Shown: piece after piece, positions 1 through 8,342 of the stretch
Layout: the number at the start of each line of letters is the position of its first letter
How positions within the stretch are numbered: the stretch's first letter is position 1
Source of the DNA: a virus
Direction: 5' to 3' (one strand)
Virus record (IMG/VR): IMGVR_UViG_3300049483_000209
Span: 1-29,524 of that record
Length of the DNA: 29,524 nt
Position numbers and translations under genes: made by a program
Notes under the pieces: model-generated
The model's database searches: none
What the model was told of the DNA's origin: nothing
What the model saw: only the letters and a program-made list of their open reading frames with translations

Positions 1-1399
1 GCCCGGTAATCTTCGTGGCGGCAAGGTCAGCGATCTGCGCACTGGTCAATGTTCCGGTGATCTTTGCGGCCGCGATGGCTGCGATCTGCGCACTGGTCAA
101 CTGCCCAGTGATCTTCGCGGCGGCAATATCGGCAAGTTGCGCGTCCGTCAACTGGCCCGTAATCTTTGCGGCCGCTATGGCCGCCAATTGCGCATCCGTC
201 AACTGGCCCGTAATCTTTGAAGCGGCCAACGACGCGATCTGTGCATCGGTCAACGTGCCGGTGATGTCGAGAGCGGGCACGGCGCACGTCCAGGCGGTGC
301 CGGTGTAGCGGTAGAGTTTCTTGTCGGAAAGCAGAAAGACCATGCGCCCGGTAAACAGATTGGAGACGGGGAGCGTAGCGACAATCTCGTAACCGCCGCG
401 CGCCTTATTGACGCTGAAGGTGCGAATGATCGTCGCCCCGCCGGCAATTACAGTGAGGTTGAGAGCGGCACTGTCATCGGTGATGGCCGTCACCTGATAG
501 TACCCTTTGGGGTGCCCTGCGACCGGATAATTGTCGCTCGTGTTGATCGTGCCCGTGCACCCCGTGCCTGTCGCGCTCAGGGACGAGGCAGCGGTATCAT
601 CCGTCACTCCCTTGAAAACCGTGAGCTGTCCGCTCGCGCCATCCAGCGTAGGATCCACGGGCGTGCCTTCCGCATAGCAGAATACCTGGAACGATTCTCT
701 GCTGAGATTGACCGAGTAGCCATCGGCTCCCGTGCCGTCCGATCCGGGTGGGCCTCCCGCGCCCGCTTTGATCTTACAAATCGTGATGGTCTGATCGATG
801 ACGGCGCCGCCCGTAGAGCTGATCACGAAAGTGAACAACGGGTAAACGAGCGTGTTGCCTGCCGGGTCGCTCGCCGTAAAATTGATGTCATAGCTGCCCG
901 GCGTGTAAGGGATGCCGGAGAGGACCCCGCCCACGAGCACGAGCCCTGGGGGGAGGGAATCCCCCGTGGTGACTGTCAGGGTGTCGGCTTCGTAGTCGAT
1001 GCACAACGCCGCGATATCGAGCGGCGCCATGGGAAGGTCCCGCGCCAGGTTGATAGTTTGCGGTTGATCATTCACCATCACCGGGGCGTGGTTGTTGACG
1101 TACTCCGTGACCTCCCCGTACCAGGCGCGCAGGCTCCAATCGTAGACATCGAAGGGGAACTGCTGCCCCGTGACATCACCGGCGCTGTAAATGATCGGCA
1201 CTCCGGTGCTGAGCACGACCAGCGGGAAATTGTCGGGCGTGGTTATCGGCGGGGCAACCATGAGGTCGCCATTCGCTACCGCAGGGGTCGCATCGATGAG
1301 CAGTGAGAGCTGCCCATTCGCCCACGGGAGCGACTTCACCAAAACGTAAACCATGCCCTTGGCGTGAAGGGCGAGTCCGCGTTGCAGGTGGTTGAGCAT
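1..1399 (-). CDS. Tail fibre-like protein, 3' end outside the window (partial)
   Basis: An open frame begins at the ATG at 1399 and has no stop before the left edge, giving at least 466 codons. Residues around 135-205 look like a putative Ig domain, with the typical SLPPGLVL...LSGIP pattern. A short collagen-like stretch (GAGGPPGSDG) leads into a second beta-rich region. The C-terminal part visible here is five tandem 17-residue repeats of the type ITGQLTDAQIAAIAAAK, a helical repeat common in phage tail fibres and tip proteins. The start is uncertain: no Shine-Dalgarno is seen before 1399, and the in-frame ATG at 1354 has only a weak AAGG. The frame is the same as that of the preceding gene, whose TAG stop lies nine bases upstream. 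The position after the tailspike and LamG genes supports a receptor-binding or distal tail role; this is inferred. Confidence 0.75.
   Translation of the reverse strand, partial: MLNHLQRGLALHAKGMVYVLVKSLPWANGQLSLLIDATPAVANGDLMVAPPITTPDNFPLVVLSTGVPIIYSAGDVTGQQFPFDVYDWSLRAWYGEVTEYVNNHAPVMVNDQPQTINLARDLPMAPLDIAALCIDYEADTLTVTTGDSLPPGLVLVGGVLSGIPYTPGSYDINFTASDPAGNTLVYPLFTFVISSTGGAVIDQTITICKIKAGAGGPPGSDGTGADGYSVNLSRESFQVFCYAEGTPVDPTLDGASGQLTVFKGVTDDTAASSLSATGTGCTGTINTSDNYPVAGHPKGYYQVTAITDDSAALNLTVIAGGATIIRTFSVNKARGGYEIVATLPVSNLFTGRMVFLLSDKKLYRYTGTAWTCAVPALDITGTLTDAQIASLAASKITGQLTDAQLAAIAAAKITGQLTDAQLADIAAAKITGQLTSAQIAAIAAAKITGTLTSAQIADLAATKITG
2..265 (-). repeat. 51-bp tandem repeats encoding 17-residue units
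   Basis: Five units of 51 bp (265 down to 11) plus the start of a sixth encode ITG(Q/T)LT(D/S)AQ(I/L)AxxAAxK. Units differ by a few substitutions and keep exact length, so the array is in frame and may continue past the left edge. Such repeats in phage tail proteins usually form helical or coiled stalks. Confidence 0.85.
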
Positions 1400-1408
1400 C
1401 GGGGCGTG

Positions 1409-2314
1409 CTACAGGATCAGAACCGCGACGCCGGCCGCCATCACCTCAGCCGTCGGGCTCCCGGGCGAGACGGTGAAGCGACCCTCGCCCGAGGTGAGCG
1501 CGTAAGCGGTCACGACCCCGAGGCATTGCTTGGCCTGAGTGCCCGAGAGGCACCACACTTGCTTTCCAACGTAGTGCGAGGCGCTCGCCTCCGTGATGTC
1601 TGAGCACTGGAACGTGGTCGCCGTCCCGCCCGTGGCCGTGACGGTGCCGAGAATCACGCTCTTGGCCATCGCCCCGAGCAACGCCGCGTCGGCGCTAGTG
1701 CCCGCGATGGCCTGGATGTCCGCCGCCGCCATCCCGATGGCGCAAGGGCGCAGGACCTCATACGTGGTGGATGAGTCCGGGTTGGTTTCCCAATTCGGGG
1801 TGACGCTGGCGATCTTGGTCGATGGATCGTAGGCGGTGATGACGCGCGCCTGGTTGTTGAGACTCCCCGAGCCTCCCCCGCCGCCGGTTCCGCCCGTGGT
1901 CTTGAGGATCAGCCCCGCGTAAGCCGTCACGCTCGCATCAGAGGCGCCCGCCGCGAGCGTCATCGTTCCCGCGGCGCCCGCTTGCGCGGTGCCGCTGTGA
2001 ATCACGCGCAGCACCTGCGGCCGCACTTCGATCAGCGTGGGATTCGGCCCACTCGCCACCTTCGCGGCCAACGCCAGCATCGAGCAGTTGGTTTCATCGC
2101 CCGTGAGCGTGATATACCCCCAACCATTCGAGCCCGATATGGTAGTGATCTCTTCAGTGCAATCGGTAAACGATCCGCCGTCCTTGGACACTTCGGTGTC
2201 GGGCGTCGTGGGATCAGTGGGCACACCCGATGCGTCAAGAAAGGGAACCTGGAGTGTGAAGCGTGCGCCCTTGATCGGGTAGGGGAGCGCGGCGTGTGAT
2301 GCTGAGTTGGACAT
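1409..2314 (-). CDS. Phage structural protein of unknown function, 301 aa
   Basis: I do not recognise a family with confidence. The 301-residue protein is rich in Thr, Ser, Ala and Gly. It has a beta-rich N-terminal part (about 1-110), a Gly-rich linker with a run of five Gly followed by SGSLNNQ (about 143-155), and a C-terminal beta-rich domain. The ATG at 2314 is preceded by GAGGG at a spacing of nine bases. It lies between the LamG protein and the open-ended fibre gene, so a minor tail or fibre-associated role is likely. It is the only complete gene in the window that ends in TAG, and the frame stays open after that TAG into the next gene. Confidence 0.75.
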   Translation of the reverse strand: MSNSASHAALPYPIKGARFTLQVPFLDASGVPTDPTTPDTEVSKDGGSFTDCTEEITTISGSNGWGYITLTGDETNCSMLALAAKVASGPNPTLIEVRPQVLRVIHSGTAQAGAAGTMTLAAGASDASVTAYAGLILKTTGGTGGGGGSGSLNNQARVITAYDPSTKIASVTPNWETNPDSSTTYEVLRPCAIGMAAADIQAIAGTSADAALLGAMAKSVILGTVTATGGTATTFQCSDITEASASHYVGKQVWCLSGTQAKQCLGVVTAYALTSGEGRFTVSPGSPTAEVMAAGVAVLIL

Positions 2315-2315
2315 G

Positions 2316-3023
2316 TCAGTAAACCCTCACGTGACGTAAACCAATGGGGATGATTGAAGCGGCGCCACGACGGCGGCCGGCATCAAGGGTGATGGTCGGA
2401 TTGTCGGTACTGTAGCTCGTCCCGGTAACGGTGAGGCTGGTCGCCTGCGAACCGCTGCTGGGCTCTGGAGACTGATTGCCGGTAAGCGGCCAGTACTCGA
2501 TCAGATGATCGGAGCGCACGAGATTCGGGGCCTTGGTGGTGAGTTCCGCGATTTCAGAATCCGAGAGCACAATGTCCCAGACGCCGACATGTGCCACTAG
2601 CGTGCCCGATAACAGCGGGATGCCCGGCGTTGTGCTAAGGTTCCCCGATATACGTGTGGCGTCGAAAGTGCCTGGTGTAGCGGCGACGGCATTGGTTCCT
2701 TTATTCGCCCCATCACGGAAGCAGGCTTTGGTCGTGTCATCCGTCCAAGTCCCAGTGCACAGCGTCCACACCCCGGTAGACGGAGAACCCGATGCGGAGG
2801 CGCTTCTTGAATTTGAAGCATCCCTCAAAATAGACTGGATCACCGCCCCGGCCACCTGTAGGGTCAGTCGGTGATTGCTTGTACCCGCTTGACCGATGTT
2901 AAAGATATGACCCGAGCCTGTGTCACCAAACTTCACCCACGCCGATACCGTAACGGGGCGCGAGGCACGGACCGCGCTGGCGGCGTCGAGGTGATCGGTG
3001 TTCGCTGAAAATGATCTGCTCAT
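2316..3023 (-). CDS. LamG/concanavalin-like tail protein, 235 aa
   Basis: The protein is almost entirely one LamG-like (concanavalin A-like lectin/glucanase fold) domain. Seen directly: an N-terminal TVSAWVKF strand, GHIFNIG, and a C-terminal pair VAHVGVWDIVLSDSEI and LIEYWPL that is typical of LamG_3-type phage proteins. It is clearly paralogous to residues 1-210 of the 732-residue protein encoded at 19702-21900. It ends with a short Arg-rich tail (GRRRG...RHVRVY). The start has AGGTGA six to nine bases upstream. The domain family binds glycans or proteins; here it is probably displayed on the tail near the tailspike, which is inferred from position. Confidence 0.85.
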   Translation of the reverse strand: MSRSFSANTDHLDAASAVRASRPVTVSAWVKFGDTGSGHIFNIGQAGTSNHRLTLQVAGAVIQSILRDASNSRSASASGSPSTGVWTLCTGTWTDDTTKACFRDGANKGTNAVAATPGTFDATRISGNLSTTPGIPLLSGTLVAHVGVWDIVLSDSEIAELTTKAPNLVRSDHLIEYWPLTGNQSPEPSSGSQATSLTVTGTSYSTDNPTITLDAGRRRGAASIIPIGLRHVRVY

Positions 3024-3035
3024 AAGGTCACCTGT

Positions 3036-5852
3036 TTAATAGGGCGCAACTCTGAAATGCCAACGCTGTAGCCATTCCTCCAGCCACGTCAACCCACTCG
3101 GCTGCAACGCATCGCGCCCAGCGGCCACGGTGATGAGCGGATCGCCGCCCATCGCCCCGGAGTCGAAAGGGTCAATGGTATTGCTGGCCACTGACGGGTA
3201 TCCGCCATAAGCACTGGTCGGGGTGACGGTGCCAGTGCCGTCAAGGATAACGCCGACATTAATAGCGCCGGTCTTCCCGCTGATGTAGTTGGCGGCCTGC
3301 TGCGTTGAGAATGTATCCCACCCCGCACGATCCAGGGGACGCGCCCCAACGGTATCGGCCATGAGCTGAGCAAACGCGAGTTTGCCCGCCTCCGTGTCCG
3401 TGATGGTGTAGGTGTTGTAGCCGGTCGGGTAGACGGAGGTGATGCGGCTTGCCTGATAGTAGCCCGACGGAAGCGTCATCGGGGCTTGAATGGCGTTGGT
3501 TTGCGGGGTGCTGCTGTTGCCGTTGGTGAACAGCGTAGCGCCCTGCCCTTGAGCGGCGTTCCTGTCCCGTTTCCGGTTCCCGCTAAAGTAGCCCTGCGAT
3601 CCCGCTACAAAGGGCACTGCTGAGCTTGTACTATTCAGCTGAATCGGATAAGGGACCACGCCCCCGTTAGCCGCGCTCGGCCCCATCACAAACAGGTTCT
3701 CTTCTGCGTTCACAAATGACTGAAAGAGCGTGCCCGGAGATTCAATACTCTGGTTGGCTTCCCCCGGCGTGTCGATCACGAACCAAGAGCCATACTTGGT
3801 TTTCCCGGCCACATTGGTCGGGCCCGCGTTATACATCAGGCAATTCGCCACAGTCAGAGAGCGCGCCCGCACGAAGGGCATACGGAAATTGCAGTGCTGA
3901 ATGATCGTGCGCAGGATCGACACATTCTGCGCGTCATCCGCGACAAGTATTCCTGTGCCGTGAGGCGTGGTGCGATCCCGGCCTGATATTGAGATCGGGT
4001 TTCCGATATGGCACTGCCAGACGGTGTAATTGCTTCCGATGCAATAAAATTGAAGCGTTTCATCGGTTGCTCCGTACAGACTGCAATTGGCCGCGATGTT
4101 CCGACTTCCGCTGTTGGTGCTGTATCCACCGAGCGCGAGAGAGTCACCAAGATCGTCTGCGTTAGAATTGGTAGCGGGGTTGATGTAGTTAGTGAAGTGC
4201 CAATACAGCCCATCACTACCCCGGTTGTTTATCAGCCCGTTGATGTTCACAAACCCCGGCGAGGGCGCTATCTGGCCCGCCCACGTGCAGTACTGCGCGC
4301 TCTGGAGAGCTGGCAGGGAGGGCGAGTCATAAATTCCGCTGATAATCGGAATGATGAACTTTGGACCCGCAGCGGCGAGCGCCACACTGCGACTGCAATA
4401 ATACACCCGGGACCCTTTCCCCGGCACAGCGGTTGGTCCTACGCTGCCCGTGCTGAGCGTATTGATCAGGTACACCGTGGTCGCGGGCGTTGCCAGATGC
4501 CGGCCGGAGCCAAACACCGAGTCCATGCCGAAGCCTGCGGAATTTGGAATCTGCGAAACATAGGCCGGGGTCGCCGCCGGCCAGTCGCTCGGCGGCGCCG
4601 CGCTGCCGCTTGTGCCGTTTACCGATGCGCCCGCCGCGCTCACGTTGTTCGCAATGTCCGTGGCTGTGAGTGAGTAGGAATAAGACGTGCTCGGCGCTAC
4701 CGCGTCGATGTACGTGGGTCGCGCAAGCGTTTGCAAGGCCACCTTCTGAAAGGTCACGGAGCAAGGCTTTGTCGCGCCATTCGCCGCCACAGCGGGACCG
4801 ACAAAGGGCGAGGCACCGAGCGATTGTACGAAGGTGCCGAGCGTCACCCAATCATTCCCGTTGAGACTCCAGTACGCTTTATACGTGGTACCCGAACCCG
4901 TGAGCTTCAGCCATACGGGGTTCACTGTGTTGGGGACCGCTCCAATCTGCGTAGTGACGCCGCCGGCAATCGAGCGGTTTTGAAACACGAGCCCCGCATT
5001 CTGCGCGAACGGATAAAGCACCAACGCGACATTGGGGCTCCCGGGCGTCGCGTCCTTGCGGGCCACGAGCGCCGCCTGGGCGTAAGTGTTAGCGTGCGTG
5101 AATGAGCTGACCTTCGCGACCAGCGACCACTCCGAGGCGCTGATCTGCTCTGCGTAGTGCCCGCCCTCATCGGCTGTACTGTAAATTCCTGAGCCATAGG
5201 ACTCAATGGTCAGGTCAGCGCCCGACTGCGAAAACACGCTAACGGAGGAAGGGGCGCCAATATCGTAACCGGAGAAAGTGGGCTTGTTCCCGGGCACACT
5301 GGCAATAGTCTTGACGGTGCCCGGGGTACGGGTGAGCGTGTACTCCTTCATCCCCGACCAGCCTGTGCCCGCAGGCGCAGGATCACTGCTCGCGTCCCAG
5401 GATACCGACATCTGTGTTGAGCCCACGGGCGTAAGCACGAGGCCCGTGGGTACGCACGGGGGCAGAGTATCGACGGTGACGGCCGCGATGCTTTCAAGAT
5501 CGAATGAATTGCTGTCTGCGGTATCCGCTCCGCGCGTCGCACGCACGACAATCGTGCCCGACCCTTGACCGGTGCCTGAATAATTTAAGCCACCCGCAGC
5601 GAGCAGCGACCATCCCGGGGGCAAAGTACCGGATGCCAGCGTGGCGACAGCCGTAAGGTCGCCGGGCTGCGTGAGATAGGTCGCAAACAGATTGACCGAA
5701 AAAGGTGTGCCCTCCTGCTTTTGCAAAAACGAGGGCACCGTCACCCAAGAGAGCGGAATGACAGGCTCGCCATCATCCCCATCGGGGTATCGGCCATCGA
5801 GAATGTTCGAGGGCGTTGGGACGATGGTGAAGGATTTGAAGGCGAGCGGCAT
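3036..5852 (-). CDS. Pectate-lyase-like tailspike / tail fibre depolymerase candidate
   Basis: A 938-residue multidomain protein. Residues 34-125 look like a putative Ig domain. A fibronectin type III domain starts at about 130-190, is interrupted by a DUF1349/LamG-like beta-sandwich (about 195-375), and resumes at 377-412. From about 420 to 938 the sequence matches the pattern of secreted pectate lyases with a right-handed beta-helix: NCSLYGATDE (589-598), PHGTGILVADDAQNVS (630-645), RMPFVRARSLTVANCLMYN (657-675), then the C-terminal VGARPLDRAGWD (835-846), YGGYP (882-886) and LTWLEEWL (921-928). It follows the J-like hub gene directly, the usual site for receptor-binding proteins. Cleavage of host surface polysaccharide is the likely role, but catalytic residues and substrate are not established. 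The SD before the ATG is weak. Confidence 0.8.
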   Translation of the reverse strand: MPLAFKSFTIVPTPSNILDGRYPDGDDGEPVIPLSWVTVPSFLQKQEGTPFSVNLFATYLTQPGDLTAVATLASGTLPPGWSLLAAGGLNYSGTGQGSGTIVVRATRGADTADSNSFDLESIAAVTVDTLPPCVPTGLVLTPVGSTQMSVSWDASSDPAPAGTGWSGMKEYTLTRTPGTVKTIASVPGNKPTFSGYDIGAPSSVSVFSQSGADLTIESYGSGIYSTADEGGHYAEQISASEWSLVAKVSSFTHANTYAQAALVARKDATPGSPNVALVLYPFAQNAGLVFQNRSIAGGVTTQIGAVPNTVNPVWLKLTGSGTTYKAYWSLNGNDWVTLGTFVQSLGASPFVGPAVAANGATKPCSVTFQKVALQTLARPTYIDAVAPSTSYSYSLTATDIANNVSAAGASVNGTSGSAAPPSDWPAATPAYVSQIPNSAGFGMDSVFGSGRHLATPATTVYLINTLSTGSVGPTAVPGKGSRVYYCSRSVALAAAGPKFIIPIISGIYDSPSLPALQSAQYCTWAGQIAPSPGFVNINGLINNRGSDGLYWHFTNYINPATNSNADDLGDSLALGGYSTNSGSRNIAANCSLYGATDETLQFYCIGSNYTVWQCHIGNPISISGRDRTTPHGTGILVADDAQNVSILRTIIQHCNFRMPFVRARSLTVANCLMYNAGPTNVAGKTKYGSWFVIDTPGEANQSIESPGTLFQSFVNAEENLFVMGPSAANGGVVPYPIQLNSTSSAVPFVAGSQGYFSGNRKRDRNAAQGQGATLFTNGNSSTPQTNAIQAPMTLPSGYYQASRITSVYPTGYNTYTITDTEAGKLAFAQLMADTVGARPLDRAGWDTFSTQQAANYISGKTGAINVGVILDGTGTVTPTSAYGGYPSVASNTIDPFDSGAMGGDPLITVAAGRDALQPSGLTWLEEWLQRWHFRVAPY
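5699..5738 (-). other. Terminator-like hairpin inside the tailspike gene
   Basis: On the transcribed strand, GTGCCCTC (5738-5731) pairs perfectly with GAGGGCAC (5714-5707) across a 16-base loop that itself holds a TTTTGCAAAA palindrome. Three bases later comes a run of five U (5703-5699). It lies about 115-155 bases into the tailspike coding sequence. The shape fits a weak intrinsic terminator or attenuator, but coding constraint could produce it by chance. Confidence 0.4.
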
Positions 5853-5855
5853 GGC

Positions 5856-7937
5856 TTATACCGTTGGCGCGTAAACCGCGCGCATAGTGAGGGATGTCTG
5901 GTCCACGTCATCACGCATCCCGCCCGTGATGGCATAGCTCCCATCGGCATTGAGCGTATAGGCTATGCCATCGGGATTGCCGTTTGGAGCGAGCAGGAAA
6001 GTACAATGGTCCGTCACATCCGTAACGCCCGAAAATACGCGGAAGTGCCCAACGAGCGGGGGATAGGTGGCGACGTGACCGGCGGCGTCGGCCGTCAGCA
6101 AGACCACGCTGAGTGAGAGCGAGGCGCTGATGCCCGCTTCGCCCGCGGCGCCTGTCGGACCTGTACCGGCGCTCGTGGCCGCTCTCGCCAGGCCTGCGGT
6201 GGCGCTCAGGGGATTGGTCGGGCTTAGGGTGTTGCCCGCAAGGTTGCGCACGCGCGCCCAGTAGTAGCGAGTGGTGGTGTCCTCTTTCTTGATGAACACG
6301 CTATTGTTGGAGCCCGTCCAGATAACGGCGCCCGCGGCGATGTTGTTGGTATCCGACTCAACCAGCTCCACCTGTAGATTCTGATACCATATAGGAGGCA
6401 TCGCCCAAGTGAAGGTGATGCCGCCACCGCCCCCCGTGCCCCCGAAATTTCCTACTGAGTCGGAAATAAAACTACTGGGTGCGGGGCCCGCGAGTGCTGT
6501 GGTGGTTTGGTAGAGCCCGACCCCCGGATCATTCCAATCCTCCGCGGCCACCTCCTCAAGCCCAAGCTCCACGTGCATCGTCTGTGGATTGAGTTTCCAT
6601 CCCGCACAGCGCACGAGCTGATCGAATATACCTAGCTCGGTGTTGCTGAATGTACCGAACTCCCCCGGCCGCACCCCGTAGAGTCCATAGCCCGCTTGGA
6701 ACGTCCAACTTTTCGCGCGGCGCGATTTGCGCTGTAGGGTAATCGCTTTGCGCTGCGCCTCGAATTGATTGGTGCAGGTGGGCTGTTGTAGCTCGCGCCA
6801 CACAGGCCCTTCTCCATCCGCGTTCTCATCCGCCGTGACGCGTACGGGCGGGTATTCGACAGGCTGGTAAAGATTATCAGGGTCATAGAACTGGCCGCGC
6901 ACCGCGTTGTAGCGATCCGCAAAAGGGAACTTGGTGCGGAAGTTCATCGGGCCAACCACATCATCATCGCCTACGGCGAACACCGGGGACGAATTCTGAC
7001 CCGGCAGCAGCACCCACTTCCCCGCGCTATAGAGCACGCCCCCGCCCATCGACCCGGCGAGCGCCTTGAGGTTGTCTTCGTAGTCGCTGGTGCAATCGAG
7101 CACGCACCCGACCGTGTACCGCTTCTGCGTACCCCCCGGGACGGTCACGGTTTCATCGCAGCAGTTCGCAGCCGCAACCGCCGCAACCCAATCAATACGC
7201 GCCGCCGCTTCGCCTACGCCCAGCACGCTGTCCATGAGGTAGTCGATTATGCACAGCGCCGGATTATCGCTGTAGGCGATGTAAGCCGGGTTGGTCGGGC
7301 TGGCGCCCGGCGCGACATCGAGGCGCGGATCATAGACCTTCTTGCCGCGCACCATCACGCGAATTTCCGGCTTGCCCCCTGAGTACACCGTGGTGTCGTA
7401 CTGGTATTGGATGGCGAGGTAGGCAATGCCCTTGCCCAAATGGTCCGGGTCCCAGTACCCGCCCCACGCACTATTTAGAATATAGTCAAGCGCCCCGGCC
7501 GTATCACCGGGGTAACGGCGAATCCATAGCTTGTCGGCATAAGTGCCCGTGGTGACCTTTCCATCGTTCAAGCTGTGACTGATCGCGGTGATATTCGCAG
7601 AAAGAATTTTCTCCTGGTTGGCCCACACGTCCGTTACCGCATCGACTTCATGCCCGGCGAGTACCAGTACCTGATCGAGCATCTGGTTGTTGGTGCCATG
7701 CGTCCACGGAGGAATCACATTCATACCCGACACCAGCGTCTGCCCGTAGACAATGCGCCGGGGTTCGGTGGTGCCTGTGAACTCTTGCGTGGCGCCATCG
7801 GAGAGCTGCGTGGCGGCGTCGCTTTCCGAAGGCATCATTATCTTTGCGGCGATAAGCAGCACGACGTACTCGGCCGCCATCGCCCAAGTCAGAGTGCCCA
7901 GAATGGCCGGAATAACAAGAGGGATCAGAACCGGCAT
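5856..7937 (-). CDS. Tail tip hub protein, lambda J-like (host specificity)
   Basis: A 693-residue protein in the position of the central tail hub. The hydrophobic N-terminus (1-35) followed by the PRRIVYGQTLVSG region (59-71) is typical of J-type proteins. Residues 80-460 form the hub, with WFTF-like segments and GLYGVRPGEFG (418-427). A Gly-rich linker (499-506) leads to an Fn3-like domain (about 507-590), then a short collagen-like linker GPTGAAGEAG (593-602) and a C-terminal Ig-like domain (605-693). J proteins assemble as a trimer at the tail tip, guide DNA exit and anchor fibres. This one is shorter than lambda J (1132 residues), so receptor binding is probably delegated to the next genes. 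GGAGGG lies eight bases before the ATG. Confidence 0.85.
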   Translation of the reverse strand: MPVLIPLVIPAILGTLTWAMAAEYVVLLIAAKIMMPSESDAATQLSDGATQEFTGTTEPRRIVYGQTLVSGMNVIPPWTHGTNNQMLDQVLVLAGHEVDAVTDVWANQEKILSANITAISHSLNDGKVTTGTYADKLWIRRYPGDTAGALDYILNSAWGGYWDPDHLGKGIAYLAIQYQYDTTVYSGGKPEIRVMVRGKKVYDPRLDVAPGASPTNPAYIAYSDNPALCIIDYLMDSVLGVGEAAARIDWVAAVAAANCCDETVTVPGGTQKRYTVGCVLDCTSDYEDNLKALAGSMGGGVLYSAGKWVLLPGQNSSPVFAVGDDDVVGPMNFRTKFPFADRYNAVRGQFYDPDNLYQPVEYPPVRVTADENADGEGPVWRELQQPTCTNQFEAQRKAITLQRKSRRAKSWTFQAGYGLYGVRPGEFGTFSNTELGIFDQLVRCAGWKLNPQTMHVELGLEEVAAEDWNDPGVGLYQTTTALAGPAPSSFISDSVGNFGGTGGGGGITFTWAMPPIWYQNLQVELVESDTNNIAAGAVIWTGSNNSVFIKKEDTTTRYYWARVRNLAGNTLSPTNPLSATAGLARAATSAGTGPTGAAGEAGISASLSLSVVLLTADAAGHVATYPPLVGHFRVFSGVTDVTDHCTFLLAPNGNPDGIAYTLNADGSYAITGGMRDDVDQTSLTMRAVYAPTV

Positions 7938-8342
7938 TTAATCGACCCTCCATACGCGCAGGGCCTTGTCGATCCTCAGGTGCGATACTCCGCTCGGACT
8001 CATCATGGCTACGGTATCGCCAACACACACCCCCAGGCCCGGCCCATCTTGAGTCGGCATAAGGCAAACATCACCGCGCCGAGCGTTCGGCCATGTGAGC
8101 GGAGTCCCGAGCCGAGCAGTAACAGCGGCCTCTATTCCTCCCTCATCATTCAGGAACCGCGCCGCTGCCTCAACGCTGCCCAAGTGAGTGCGCAATTCCT
8201 CCGCCCGGTGAGAGTCCTCGCAGATCGCGTCAATACACTGCGCAGCAAACAGCCCGCAATTCTCACTACCATAATCAAAGGGGCGCTTGCTTGCGGCGCT
8301 AACCGCTTCATTGAGCCGCGCCACCCAGTCCCAATACCTCAT
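7938..8342 (-). CDS. Tail-associated NlpC/P60-like cysteine peptidase, DUF6950-like
   Basis: A 134-residue protein between the hub genes, where siphoviruses usually carry the NlpC/P60-type peptidase (lambda K equivalent). It begins with the WDWVARLNEAV helix, then YGSENCGLFAAQCID with the candidate catalytic Cys, a RGDVCLMP strand-turn, GVCVGD, and a C-terminal SHLRIDKALRVWRV with a candidate His. This order matches DUF6950 proteins, which are NlpC/P60-related and short. The likely job is local opening of peptidoglycan or processing during tail-tip assembly and DNA entry. GGAG precedes the ATG at a spacing of eight. The gene overlaps the stop of the upstream hub gene by four bases. Confidence 0.75.
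   Translation of the reverse strand: MRYWDWVARLNEAVSAASKRPFDYGSENCGLFAAQCIDAICEDSHRAEELRTHLGSVEAAARFLNDEGGIEAAVTARLGTPLTWPNARRGDVCLMPTQDGPGLGVCVGDTVAMMSPSGVSHLRIDKALRVWRVD

Noticed and set aside
512-1306. Plus-strand open frame of 264 codons, Arg-rich
   Set aside because: Antisense to the left-edge fibre gene, which has Ig-like and repeat domains. The Arg-rich composition is typical of a GC-rich wrong frame.
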